Shown: positions 35,350 to 46,530 of the stretch, piece after piece
Layout: each line of letters starts with the position of its first letter
How positions within the stretch are numbered: the stretch's first letter is position 1
Source: Halicephalobus mephisto
Lineage: Eukaryota > Nematoda > Chromadorea > Rhabditida > Panagrolaimidae
DNA length: 64,000 bases
Assembly: GCA_009193035.1 (NCBI GenBank)
Contig: SWDT01000086.1
Location: forward strand, 186,001 to 250,000
Reading direction: 5' to 3'
The notes under the pieces: generated by a model
What the model was told of the DNA's origin: nothing
Seen by the model: the letters and a program-made list of their open reading frames with translations, nothing else
Databases searched by the model: none
Position numbers and translations under genes: made by a program

Positions 35350-35860
35350 TTGTTTTGTCTGTACCTTATTAGTTAAGTAAAAATTTGTATTTTTCTTATT
35401 CTTAATCTTAACAGATTTCTTTTGTTATTTTTGGATTAAGAGACAACTTCTATATTAATAAATAATATGTTTCATAATGGTGGATTCTTAAATTTTCTCA
35501 AAAAATCCAAATTACTGATTTTTAATTTTTTGAATTTCTTTCGTAATTAAGTTTTGATTTGTTTTTCATAATTTTTGTTAAATTTCAAAATTTTCTGATT
35601 TTGATTAATTTTCACACGATTTTTGTTCTCAAATAAAACAATTTCGAGAATTTTGTACTTTTGTAACCACCATTAAAAGGTCAATGTGCAGTTGTCTATA
35701 CTACACTCGAGAGCAAAACTTTTTAGCCTTTGAAACAATGGTAGTAACGGTATCGCATGTCGTGAACTTAAGATAATTATTGTTTAAAAGCTCAGCCTCC
35801 TTTATTTGCGGATAGTTTGTTTATAATTATTTTAATAATTTCAACTATCAGAAACCAACG

Positions 35861-36982
35861 ATGATTACGACAGTCAGAATCGTCGGAACAACTGTGTTAT
35901 CCATTCTGGTGATTTTCTCCATCTTTTCGAATCTTCTTGTTTTGATGGTTTTGATCAAGGTAAGAATTGCCAGTTTTTCGATTCAAAGTTAAACTTTCAG
36001 GGAAGACTACAGCTGAAGAATTTCTCGTTTTTCACCATCGCTTGGCAGTTACTAATAAGTGACTTCATATCTTCGCCCTCTTTGATTCTCGTCGCCATTC
36101 CTTCACTCATCGCTGATAGACCTGTAAATCTTTCATGATTGAGAATAATTAATATTGAATTTCAGATATACGAAGAAAGACTGACAATTGTCTTCTCTAC
36201 TTTTAACCGAGTGTCGTATAGAGCTCTGAACATCTTCACAACTTTACTCGCTCTCAACAGAGCTTTTAGTATCTTCTTTCCTTTCATCAACAAATCTATC
36301 CTCAGCTCGTCCGGACTCGCGAAGATCATTGTAGTCATGTGGATTTTCCTCTTCATCTACGGTGTACTTTGTGCGACAATTGGCTGCTACAATAGTTTCG
36401 ATGCTGTTGAAAGTAATTTCACTATTACTTTTAATCATTAAAATTTATTTTAGGATTTGCTTTCTATCGTCTGTGTCCTTCTGACACCCCTGCCATCCTC
36501 GTTAACATAGAAATGGTTTATTTGTTTTAAATTTATTTAATAAAATAAATTTCCAGGTGATTCAATGGTACTACACCTACATCCCTTACATTATATTACT
36601 AGTTTACTTATCCATTTTCATTGAAGTAAAATTCAAAATCTGCAAAAGACTAAAATACGGATATTCGTCTTCTTCACCAACGAAGGCAGAATATCTGATC
36701 CTCATCCAGAGTGTTTTGCTTTGCGGGATATTAGCTTTCGAAAATCTGGCTTTTTCTAGTCTTCCTCATTTAAATTTTTCCGAAACTCTGAAACTATGGA
36801 CAAACATGATATCTTTGTGGATGATGGTCATCCTCAACTGTACCCACTCTGTTATCCTACTCATTTTCAACAAGAACATCAGAGAACTACTGAAGAACAT
36901 TGTTCGACAAAAGAACACCTCACAAGTCTCCTTCATATCCCAGAAACCCGCTATAACAGTTAATGTGAAAACAACAAAGTAA
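35861..36982 (+). CDS. CR12: serpentine 7TM chemoreceptor, 318 aa
   Basis: Exons: 35861-35959, 36001-36123, 36166-36412, 36454-36515, 36557-36982. It is the sister of CR11, with the same lengths for every exon. TM2 reads WQLLISDFISSPSLILVAIP, TM3 ends ALNRAFSIFFPFINK, TM4 is IIVVMWIFLFIYGVLC, and TM7 is SLWMMVILNCTHSVILLIF. Exon 4 differs more from CR11 (YRLCPSDTPAILVNIEM) than exon 3 or the end of exon 5, a mosaic that suits partial conversion. The stop lies only 49 bases from the stop codon of the convergent ATAD5-like gene. Confidence 0.88.
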
Positions 36983-37031
36983 ATATGATACATGTATTCT
37001 TGCCAACATAGGAAAATAGCAAATAGAACAA

Positions 37032-40000
37032 CTACCTATCTTTCACAGGGCTTTTGAGTTCACCTTCCACACCATGATCCGGCCAATTCGAATAAGACAC
37101 AATTGATCCTCTCAACCGATCCATCTGATCCAAACTGTACCCAAGGTTATGGTCAACTGCTGAAAATGGATGAAGTACCCGTCTTCCAGAAAGTCTACCT
37201 GTTGTTTGCTTGTTTCGAAACATTTCATCAATCTTCTGAAGAACAAAAATCTCATCAGTAGCGATTGTATTCGATTTTGAAGGAATAGGTTTTCTCTGAA
37301 AACAATCAAAAATCGCCATCGGAATTGGTGCTTCTAATCCTCTTGCATCTTTTAATTCTTGACTTTGAAAATCCAAATTTGTTTCAAAAATTGTAAAAAA
37401 TTTCGAACGTCTTTTTTTAATTAAATTCTTCAAATCCGTCGTAATTTCATCATCAAAATCATCTTTCGGAAAAACATTCATTTCAATATTTGTTTTTTTT
37501 CTTTTTTCTTTTCCATCTGCATCATTTCCAAAATCCAAATTTTTCAAAATTCTAGCAGTCCATAAACCGGGCAAATTTTCACGGATTCTATCACAAGGAC
37601 CAACAATTGCATCAAGTTCAGCCAAGTAAACCGAACTCAATTCAGATTCTTCTTTTACTGTAGATGAAAAATAACATTTCGAATTACAGTAAAATTGAAG
37701 ATTATTGACAGCTTTCCTCATATCACCATTTGCAGTTTTTACAATTTCAAAAACAAACTTTTCATCAATATTCAATCCAGAATAACCTCGGAACCAATAC
37801 TAAATAATCAAAATTACAAAAAATAACTTTTAAAAACTTACAGTAAGATATTCCACGATATTCATCAGAGGTTTCACCACGATTCCAGTACTGAAACAAT
37901 GTCCTGGATCCAGATTTTTCTTCACAACATCTCCATTTGTGCACGTCAACACGATAGGTATTTTAGATTCCATTCTTATTGAATTCAATCGAGACCAGAA
38001 ACCATTATCAACTTGGAAAATGACATCAGCCTAAAACATAAATGTCATTCTTTGAATTTTTGTAGAAAAAGTATAATTTGAACAATAAACACTTGGGCAA
38101 ATAATTGGCTAAAGTTAAATAGCTTTCTAATATTAGATGGAGGGGGCAATTTTTTAAATAAACAAAAATATAAATGATTTTCCACATCGAAAATTGTGCC
38201 AGGGGAAGGTCAGTTCCCAGATGAATGTATAAAATTAAATATATTTTTTAATAAATTTAAGAAAAATATTAGAGATGATCAATTCTAACATAAATAACTA
38301 AAATTAAACATTTTTAAATCAAAAAAGTATTAGAGGTAATCAATTCTAACATAAATAACTAAAATTAAACATTTTTAAATCAAAAAAGTATTAGAGGTAA
38401 TCAATTCTAACATAAATAACTAAAATTAAACATATTTTACAACAGATAGAACTAGAAATATTCTTAAATGAATAAATGGTAATAATTAAACTTTTCTAAC
38501 ATTAATATAAATCATAAAGTCCTCCTTTGATTTCCAAAATTTTTTCATGCTTTTGATATTATCAAAACCCATCGTTAGGGAACCAACCCACTTTTTCATA
38601 TAAAGATAAAAAACTTACATCATCTATCAAAATTAATGTTTTCTTCGGTCCTTCCACTGTCTGTCCGAACATTGCTCGGATATCATGGGATTTTCTGACG
38701 GCAAAACTTTCAATGGCACCGGTTAAAGTCTTCTTCAACACAGATGCAGATCTCAAGTCACTTGCTGAAAGTTCTAAAACTTTGAAATCTGTTTTTTGAG
38801 CACAGTATTTGACGATTGAAGTTTTGCCACTTCCAGTAGGTCCAAAAACAACAAACGTATTTTCCATCTCGTCGAATCTCGTTTGTTCTTCTTCGTAGTC
38901 CTCATCTTCATCTTGTGATTTTTTCTTCTTCTTCGGCGGTGGAGCACCTTGTTCTTGCGACTGTAAAGAATCGAGTTTTTTCGACCAACTTTGCATCCAT
39001 TCCTTCAAGTAGTGCCAATCGACTTCGGAAAAAATATCTTCTCTATGTTGAATCCCAAAGGCGTCAGTCCACGGAATGTATTCAGCCACAGTATCTAGGT
39101 TCTTTTTTCTCTGTTGTCCGGCTTGGAAATATTTCTTGAACAACGGTCTAGACGGGATACTGGGCTTCTTAGGTAGTACTGTCTTCACCGATTTTTGAGC
39201 AACTTCCGGAGCTAAGAAGTCCTTATATGAGAAATCCTTGGGGAAAGCCGGAACCTCAAGCAGGGGCACTTGTTTGAATTCGCTTTTCTCTTCCGAATTG
39301 ACAGTATTCCAGTTGACATGGACCAAGCCCGAAAAAGGAGCAGAATCTATTCCTTTTAGAACATTTTTAGACGGTTTCTGAACCTCCTTCTGAGTAGACC
39401 GTTGAGTACTTCCCTTCGAAGACGGTACTTCCGCCACTATCGTAATCTCCTCTTCCGTAGTCTAAAACCGCAAAAAGTAAGTAAAAATGTACAAAAAATT
39501 AATAAAATTGTGTGAAAATACATGAAAAATATGTAAAAATATACTGAAAATTAATGAAATTGTGTGAAAATATATAGAAAATTATGTAAAAATATATAAA
39601 AATAACAAAGATATATAAAAATAAAATTTAAAAAGCTTATATATGGAAATAAACCGACCGGAAATAGATCCTGAGAAGTTGGATTTAGATTCTCTGAACT
39701 AATTCTTAGAATTTGACTGCTTCTTTTTTTCGGTCTTGGCGAAAAAAAATCGGACATCATAAATTTGTTCTCGTCTTTTTCTATCATGTCGAAATCATCA
39801 GATTCATATAAATTTGACCTTCTTCTCCTCCGTTTTGACTGGCATGAAAGAGATAAAATTGATTCAGAAGTTAATTCACTAATACTTCTGTAGGAAATCG
39901 TCGGATCAGTGAGCACCACAAAGCTGTTAGGTTCGCTCTAAAATTGAAATTTATATTAAAAAATTGAAATTCATATATGAAAATTGAAATTTATATAAAA

Positions 40001-40286
40001 AAATTGAAATTCATATATGAAAATTGAAATTCATATATGAAAGTAGAAATTCATATATGAAAATAAAAATTCATATAAAAAAATTGAAATTCATATATCA
40101 AAATAAAAAACTAACTTGATTTGAATCTTCTGGGAGTCTGATAACGTTCTTCGGCTTGTCCTTCAACGGAGTTACGTTTTTCTTTCTGACGATTTTATGA
40201 AATGTAACACGGGGAAATTTCCGGGCTTTTTGGACGAGTTTCTGGGCTAAGTTCTGCTTTGGAGACTTAGGACCTTGAGTAGATTT
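37032..40286 (-). CDS. ATAD5/Elg1-like AAA+ protein (PCNA unloader), at least 749 aa
   Basis: Exons read on minus: 40286-40116, 39937-39659, 39461-38619, 38030-37842, 37799-37032, all phase 0. The first exon is uncertain (a possible ATG lies at 40353). By family this is the large subunit of an RFC-like complex that removes PCNA from DNA after replication. The N-terminal region is basic and acidic low-complexity (KRRRRRSN; KKKKKSQDEDED). Then come a YIPWTD segment and WLKEW-like LKEWMQSW, Walker A GPTGSGKT, Walker B LILIDDADVIF formed across the 38619/38030 junction, sensor 1 PIVLTCTNGD, and GDMRKAVNNLQF in the helical lid. I prefer ATAD5 over RFC1 because of the DDADVIF and lid wording. Intron 38031-38618 holds 61-bp tandem repeats. 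The last seven codons lie inside the duplicated CR11/CR12 flank. Confidence 0.8.
38230..38440. repeat. 61-bp tandem repeat in ATAD5-like intron
   Basis: AATTCTAACATAAATAACTA recurs at 38281, 38342 and 38403, a 61-base period, with a more diverged partial unit before 38280. Nearly perfect between the two middle units, so it is recent. Confidence 0.85.
39950..40110. repeat. short-period repeat with TTCATATATGAA palindromes in an intron
   Basis: About 20-22-base units of AAATTGAAATTCATATATGA fill this intron of the ATAD5-like gene. The palindromic word also appears in introns or spacers at about 57200, 62888, 63131 and 63811. Confidence 0.7.
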
Positions 40287-40319
40287 CTGAAATTATATTT
40301 TTCACAAAAATTGAAAACA

Positions 40320-40870
40320 ACGAAAATGGAAACCTTCACAAGAATCCCGGGCATGGTGGAGCAGACTTCCGACGATTGTGAAATCGTCAGAAACCGTTTT
40401 CCCGGTAAAAAAGTTGAACAATTTACATTCGCGAATGGTAAAACTGGCAACGGACCAGATAAGTCGAAAAATAAAAGGAATGAATGGAAAAATAAATATA
40501 TTTGAAAAATTCTTTGCGTTGAGTAAAATCGTTTTAGGATCAGTTTTGCAAATTTTCATCATCGTTAAAAAGTTAAACAATTTATATAAAAACGGTAAAA
40601 CTGGCAACGGACCAGATAAATTTTAAAAAAAGGAATGAATGGAAAAAAATTTTGAAAAAGAAAAATTTTCCCGCGTTAGCAAGGTTTGTCGTTTTAGGAT
40701 CGGCTTTTCTAGTTTGATCTTGGTAAAACGGTTAAGCACTTTTATTCATGAACGACAAAACTGGTAGTGGACCAGAGAAATTTAAAAATAAAAGGAATGA
40801 AGGACAAGCCAGATTTTTTGCAAAAGAAAAATTTCCCGCGCCGAGTAGAGTTGTCGCGTCAGGATCCATT
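40320..40870. repeat. diverged tandem repeat, about 160-180 bp period
   Basis: Three to four copies share GGTAAAACTGGCAACGGACC, then AAAAGGAATGAATGGA, then CGTTTTAGGATC. Short open frames on both strands come from the repeat and are not genes. The true first exon of the ATAD5-like gene may be hidden at its left edge. Confidence 0.75.
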
Positions 40871-40969
40871 TTTCTACTTTTATAAAATTTAAAATTTAAT
40901 TGAAAATTATTTTTTTTATTTTTCTTTTTTTTGGAATTTAAATTTTTTAAATATAAAAATAATTAAAAA

Positions 40970-41480
40970 AATCATTGAAAACTGGCCCAAAAATAGTAAA
41001 ATATCATTCGTGTCGAGATTAAAGTTGAATATTTAAATTTAAAAAAATCAATTTTTTATGAAAAAATAAATTAAATAATATTCGTGTCGGGACCAAAGTT
41101 GAATAATTGGATTTAAAAAAATTAATTTTTTTATTAAAAAAAGAATAAATTAAATAATATTCGTGTCGGGACCAAAATTGAATATTTAAATTTTTTTAAA
41201 AATAAATTAAATAATATTCGGGTCAGGACCAAAGTTGAATAATTAGATTTAAAAAAAATTAATTTTTTTATTAAAAAAAAATAAATTAAATAATATTCGT
41301 GTCGGGACCAAAATTGAATATTTAAATTTTTTTAAAAATAAATTAAATAATATTCGGGTCGGGACCAAAGTTGGACAGATTTCTTTTTTAAAGACATTAA
41401 AAAATTAATAAAAATAAAATTCAACATTATTCGTGTCGGGACCAAAGTGGAATATTTAAATTAATTTTTTAAATCTATCA
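40970..41480. repeat. minisatellite with ATTCGTGTCGGGACCAAA
   Basis: Six or seven units of about 60-70 bases, each with ATATTCGTGTCGGGACCAAA followed by TTGAATA and T/A-rich spacer. The inverse word (GACACGAAT) recurs in the repeats at 50380-54420, so the family is dispersed along the window. Confidence 0.85.
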
Positions 41481-41639
41481 TCCAAGATTAAATCAGATAT
41501 CTCGTGCCAAGACCATTAATTCAACTTTATCTTTAGAGATTGAAGATGAAAAAATCCCCGAATGAAAGACATTAGTCCCGCCATGAAAGATAATTGATTC
41601 ATTCTTCGATAATTAACTTGATTAGCGACCTTTTAATGA

Positions 41640-42260
41640 GATCAAATCATCCAATTATTGAAGACAGGATCTGACTGCAGTCCAGCCACTGAGAGTCCAA
41701 GGTATATGATCTAGTTATTGAAGCTGAGATTATATTATAATATAATCACTGGTTTCGAAATAATGTGATTTAGTTACTAAAAATAAGACCTTATTATAGT
41801 TTAGCCACTGGTCTCGAAATCATGTGATGTATCTATTGAAGATGAGATAATACTCCAATAGTCACTAGAATTCTGAAGTTAAATGGTCTAGTTATTGAAG
41901 CTGAAACTATACTGTAGTGTAATCACCGGTTTCGAAATAATGTGATTTAGTTACTAAACTATAATAAGGTCTTATTTTTAGTCACTGGTTTTGAAATCAT
42001 GTGATGTACTTATTAAAGGTGAAATAATACTCAAATAGTCACTAGAATTCTGAAGTTAAATGGTCTAGTTATTGAAGCTGAGACTATACTGTAGTGTAAT
42101 CACTGATTTCGAAATAATGTGATTTAGTTACTAAAAATAAGACCATATTGTAGTTTAGCCACTGGTTTCGAAATCAAGTGATGTACTTATTGAAGGTGAG
42201 ATAATACTGTAGCCTAATACTGAATTTGGAACTCTATAATCCAAATCCAGAAGACCAAGT
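41640..42260. repeat. 177-bp higher-order tandem repeat
   Basis: AAATGGTCTAGTTATTGAAG recurs at 41881 and 42058. Each unit contains three sub-units with TTTCGAAAT(AA/CA)TGTGAT. About three units with moderate divergence. No coding potential. Confidence 0.8.
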
Positions 42261-42539
42261 CATACTGTACCTTGATCTTCGATTCCGAAGCCAGACAATT
42301 TACTCACTGAAAACTAAGTCATATTGTAGCTGAGATACTAGGACTTAGAAGTTCTGAAATCAAATTTCTCAAAATTGATCTGAACTTTAAACGTTTTTAA
42401 GGTTATTGTACTACAGTTAACAGGTTGAACTCAATTGTACCCTGGTCACTGACCCTAAAGCCCATTGATCTAGTTTCCAAAGATCGGATCTGACTTGTCA
42501 ACTACAGTGCCTGGTACACACAAAAAACAGGTCCACGAC

Positions 42540-43140
42540 ATATAGTGTATGGACAGGTTAAAACGATTCTGATGTACAACATATACTATATTCAATATAT
42601 CGATATATAGAATTAATATCGGTGGATTTTATTTAATATAGCGAAAAATTAAATCGACTGATATATCTGGTGCATTTTATTCAATATATTGATACATTAA
42701 ACATGTTATTAGTGCATTGTATATAATGTAATAGCACATTATGGTGATTCTGATATATCTGGCACATTATATTCAACGCATCGATAAATTAAGTTGATTT
42801 CGGTACACTGTATATAATGTGCTAGTGCGTTACAACGATTCTGATATATTTGGCATATTATATGCAATACTTCAGTATATTAAGTTGATTTCGGTACATT
42901 GTATATAATGTGCTAGTGCGTTATAGTAATTCTGATATATCTGACGCATTATATGCAATACTTCAATATATTAAGTTGATTTTGGTACACTGTATATACT
43001 GTGCTACTACATTATGACGATTCTGATATACCAAATATATTTAATATATCGATGCATTAAGTGTGACATCAGTGGATTATATGCAATGCACCGGTGCGTT
43101 ACAACGGTTCCGATATATCGGATATATTTAATCCATTGAT
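42540..43140. repeat. about 90-bp tandem repeat rich in GATATAT and TGTATATAATGTGCTA
   Basis: TTCTGATATAT recurs about every 90 bases between 42560 and 43090, with TAAGTTGATTTCGGTACA and TGTATATAATGTGCTAGTGC in each unit. No gene. Confidence 0.8.
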
Positions 43141-43150
43141 ACATCAAATA

Positions 43151-43323
43151 CAGTAGACTCGCGATAAGTGGAAGCTCGGTAAGTGGAAAATCGCGTTAAA
43201 TGGAACTCAGAAATTTTATTTGATGTTTAACGTTCCCTAAGTTGAACATTCGACAACTGAGAAATCGCCATAAATGAAACGTTATCCTGATCCCCTCAAG
43301 TTCCACTTACCGCGAGTCCACTG
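43151..43323. mobile_element. pogo-type MITE with TA target duplication
   Basis: Inverted ends start CAGTAGACTCGCGATAAG on the left and CAGTGGACTCGCGGTAAG on the right (read inward), about 23 of 25 bases paired. TA flanks both ends (43149-43150, 43324-43325). CAGT ends with TA duplication fit the pogo/Tigger group. The unit is 173 bp and has no transposase. Confidence 0.8.
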
Positions 43324-43469
43324 TACAGTATCAGCCCGTTGTATTTCATGTACCGGTATATTAAATATGATGTATCCGACAAATTAGAGCATTTTTAATA
43401 TGTCATTTTTTGTGTAATCTCTTTTATTCAATTTTCCAAAAAAATAAACATCCACGAAAATTTCGAATA

Positions 43470-43582
43470 CCGTAAAACCTCCAATAGAAGGGCATCTTTT
43501 GGGGGACATTGAAAAATAGACGGGTACCATTTTTAAAAGGTTGAAAAACAGACGGACAGCACTTCTATTAGGAGTTTTACGG
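43470..43582. mobile_element. 113-bp MITE with TA target duplication
   Basis: The ends are inverted repeats starting CCGTAAAACCTCCAATAG (left) and CCGTAAAACTCCTAATAG (right, read inward); 19 of 21 bases pair. TA flanks both ends (43468-43469 and 43583-43584). No coding capacity. Confidence 0.78.
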
Positions 43583-43969
43583 TATACTGTAAAAGAAACA
43601 ATAATTATAATTTTCCTCATTTTTGTCGATTTTTGAAAATTAAATAAAGACAATTTTTACAGTATCCACGTGGAATCGATCCTGAAGCTGTCCAAAGTGA
43701 ATTTTCTCCGACTTCCAAAAATACATATTTTTTTAATTATTAAAAACGTAACTTAAAAGACATTACAAATTTATTTTTTAAACAACAATACTGTAAAAAT
43801 TAAATAAAAATTGTTAAAGAATAATTTTTTAAAAGTTTTAAAAATTTCAAAATTTTTTGTTTTAGACTATTGTAAAAATTTGCATAAGATTATGGTAGAT
43901 TCTAAAACATCCACAACGTTCTAGAAAGCTGCAGAATCTTCTCTGAAAATTTTGCATATTTCAGAAGCT

Positions 43970-44470
43970 TGTACTGGACTACGGTAGATTTTGAGAATTC
44001 TTATAGAATTACGGTAGATTTTAAAAATTCTTATAATATTACAGTAGATTTTGGAAATTTTCATAGAATTACGGTAGATTTTGAGAATTTTTATAGAATT
44101 GTAGTGAATTTTAAAGATTCTTATAGAATTACAGTAGATTTTGGAAATTTTCATAGAATTACGGTAGATTTTGAGAATTTTTATAGAATTGTAGTGAATT
44201 TTGGAGATTCTTATAGAATTACAGTAGATTTTAGGAGTTTTTATAAAATTACGGTATATTTTGAGAATTTTTATAGAATTGTAGTGAATTTTGGAGATTC
44301 TTATAGAATTGCGATAGGCTTTAGGAATTCTTATAGAATTACAGTAGATTTCAGAAGCCTGTACTGGATTACAATTGATTTTAAAAATTCTTTTAAGATT
44401 ACAGTAGATTTTAGAAATTATAGAATTACAGTAGATTTTAGAGGTTTTTACAGAATTTTAAAAGGTTTCA
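43970..44470. repeat. 30-bp minisatellite (TACGGTAGATTTTGAGAATT)
   Basis: About sixteen units of 30 bases, each near TACGGTAGATTTTGAGAATT plus CTTATAGAAT. Because the period is a multiple of three, it makes a 170-codon open frame on plus (43969-44481) and a 77-codon frame on minus. Both are artefacts of the repeat: the peptide is a 10-residue low-information repeat with no flanking exon. Confidence 0.88.
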
Positions 44471-44479
44471 GAAGTTTTT

Positions 44480-45180
44480 GAATTATTTTCAGAAATCTTA
44501 GAATTTTCTACAAAATTCTGCAAATTTCTTAAGTTTCGAAATTTTTTCATAAATTTTTTAAAATTCTAAAAAATTTTAAAAACTTCCACAAAAATTAAAA
44601 TATTTTCTAATAATTTATAAAATTTTGAATTTTTAAAAATCTAAAAAATTAAAATTTTCTAATATTTTAGATTTTTTAAATTTTTATTTAATTTTGAAAA
44701 AATTTAAAAAATTTCCTAATAATTTAGATTTTTTAAATTTTTATTTAATTTTGGAAAAATTTCATAATAATTTAGAATTTTTCAATTTTTATTTAATTTC
44801 CGAAAATTTTTGAATTTTTAAATTTTTATTTAATTTTGAAAAAATTTAAAAAATTTCATAATAATTTAGATTTTTTAAATTTTGGAAAAATTTCCGAAAA
44901 TTTTTGAATTTTAAAAAACTTTAGTAAAACAAATATGAATTCGAAATTGATTCACAGAATTTCCGATGAATGATTTTGGAGAATTTTTCGTTAATTTTTT
45001 ATATGAATTTTGGCGGAATAAAAATGAGGAGTTTGCCGAGAGCAAGTGTCATTTTCGCGGCTCTCGAAGAAACCACGAATGAGCGTTTGCGAATGGGTCT
45101 CAGCACGATTTTCTGATTTTTTTCCCTAAAATTTATATTTAAAATAATGCCATTTTTTCATTTTTTTTGTAAAATTTAAA
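44480..45180. other. AT-rich degenerate repeat, no gene
   Basis: Runs of TTTTAAATTTTTATTTAATTT-type words with no reading frame. Nothing further can be supported. Confidence 0.5.
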
Positions 45181-45480
45181 ATTGTCCTTTTTTGGAAAGT
45201 CGGTGATTGTCATGGACAAACTTATTTGCTGGGACCCAATTGGGCGAGGCAAAATTCGGTCGCGCGCAGAGCGAGTGGATGCTGCCGAGAGACGAGACCA
45301 ATCGTTCTCAACACCCGCCTTTCCGTTTGTCCGACTGGTCTAAAACGCGTTTTCTATTCGACACGGAGCCAGTGCGAGTCTGTCTAGCTGGCCCGAACCG
45401 CGTTTTCTATTCGATACGGAGCCAGTGAGAAAGCGCCGACAAGAAGGAAAAAACGGAAAACATTAACCATTAGTCCGCTC
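45180..45480. other. GC-rich island upstream of the NF-YA gene
   Basis: About 300 bases with clearly higher GC than its surroundings. It contains two copies of CGCGTTTTCTATTCGA(C/T)ACG spaced 53 bases apart (45346 and 45399). It lies 1 kb upstream of the NF-YA 5' end. A promoter or enhancer role is inference. The 73-codon plus-strand frame is unrecognised. Confidence 0.4.
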
Positions 45481-45629
45481 TCCGACTTTTATTACGAAGC
45501 ATCTAGTGTCGTTCTCACCAGCTTTGATCCAATCGTGTTCATTCTTATATTTTTAAATTTTTCTATTTTTATAATTTTTGTTATTCTATCATGTCCTTCT
45601 GTATGTTTGTCGTGTTTTTGAGCATTTAT

Positions 45630-46140
45630 CAACTTTTTCGTTGTAAAACTGGAGTTTTTTCGTTTACCTAATATATGAATTTTGTTTATTTCCCATATTT
45701 TTAGGTATTTATTTTCGTCGTAGGATTCAATTGTTGTTGTTTTTGTTGTTCTTTGATATGTTATATATTTTTCTTGTTTTTAAGTAGTAGTTTTCATTGT
45801 AAAACTCGGTTTTTTCGTTTACCTAATATATGAATTTTGTTTATTTCCCATATTTTTAGGTTTTTGTTTTCGTCGTAAGATCCAATTGTTGTTGTTTTTG
45901 TTACCATGTATTTTTCTATATATTTATCTTATTTTTAAGTAGTAGTTTTCATTGTAAAACTCGGTTTTTTCGTTTACCTAATATATGAATTTTGTTTATT
46001 TCCCATATTTTTAGGTTTTTGTTTTCGTCGTAAGATCCAATTGTTGTTGTTTTTGTTACCATGTATTTTTCNNNNNNNNNNNNNNNNNNNTTATTTTTAA
46101 GTAGTAGTTTTCGTTGTAAATTAGATTATTATTATTTTCA
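45630..46140. repeat. about 156-bp tandem repeat interrupted by an assembly gap
   Basis: Units contain AAGTAGTAGTTTTCATTG, TTTTTTCGTTTACCTAATAT and TTTCGTCGTAAGATCCAATT. 19 unknown bases (46072-46090) fall inside the third unit, so the true copy number is not known. Confidence 0.85.
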
Positions 46141-46457
46141 CTGCTTTACAATAGAGAACTATTAGGTACTTGAAAACCATGAAATATATAGGAAAATTGT
46201 AAATTTGCTTTGTTTTATGAATTTTGCATATTTTTTGTATTTTTAGATTTTAGTATTTTCTGGGATTTATCTTTATTGTTTTGCTTCTGATATCCACTTT
46301 CTCCGTTTCCGATACCTATGTAATTCTGTTCCTTCTGAAAATCGACTTTACTGTTCTGCTATTACTTCTGTTTTCCATATCCAATCGTTTCCTCTCCATT
46401 CTGAAATTCGTATCTTGGCCGAGGTCGCGAAAATTATCCGATAAAAATCCAATTTTC

Positions 46458-46530
46458 AGTAGAATTAAAATCAATCAGAAGGAATTCCTTCTTGAATGTC
46501 CTTTTGACATTTTTCGAGAAAGGACAAAGG
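46458..46530 (+). promoter_or_regulatory. spliced-leader-type acceptor and 5' leader of NF-YA gene
   Basis: CCAATTTTCAG ends at 46459 with no matching upstream exon, which leaves a 71-nt leader before the ATG at 46531. Inference: a trans-splice acceptor. Confidence 0.5.

Larger units (their letters stand above)
33949..35860. other. intergenic between CR11 and CR12
   Basis: 33949-34012 is duplicated at 36983-37053. 34030-34600 is a heavily decayed relative of the Cys-containing flank frame. 34704-34856 is a MITE copy. 34951-35010 and 35065-35125 are direct repeats sharing AGATAGCCTGAATAT and CATAGAATACTGTAGA. 35156-35349 is another TIR element. 35500-35860 is the CR12 promoter side. No gene is seen. 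Confidence 0.55.

Noticed and set aside
37112..37309. 65-codon minus frame inside the ATAD5-like last exon
   Set aside because: Out-of-frame shadow of the real exon.
37032..40286. RFC1 as the identity of the AAA+ gene
   Set aside because: Walker B/DDADVIF, the TCTN sensor and the MRKAVNNLQF lid wording fit ATAD5/Elg1 better, and no BRCT domain is visible; not excluded without a search.
43969..44481. 170-codon plus-strand open frame with repeated YRITVDF peptides
   Set aside because: It is a 30-base minisatellite; the frame is open because the period is a multiple of three, and the opposite strand is also open.
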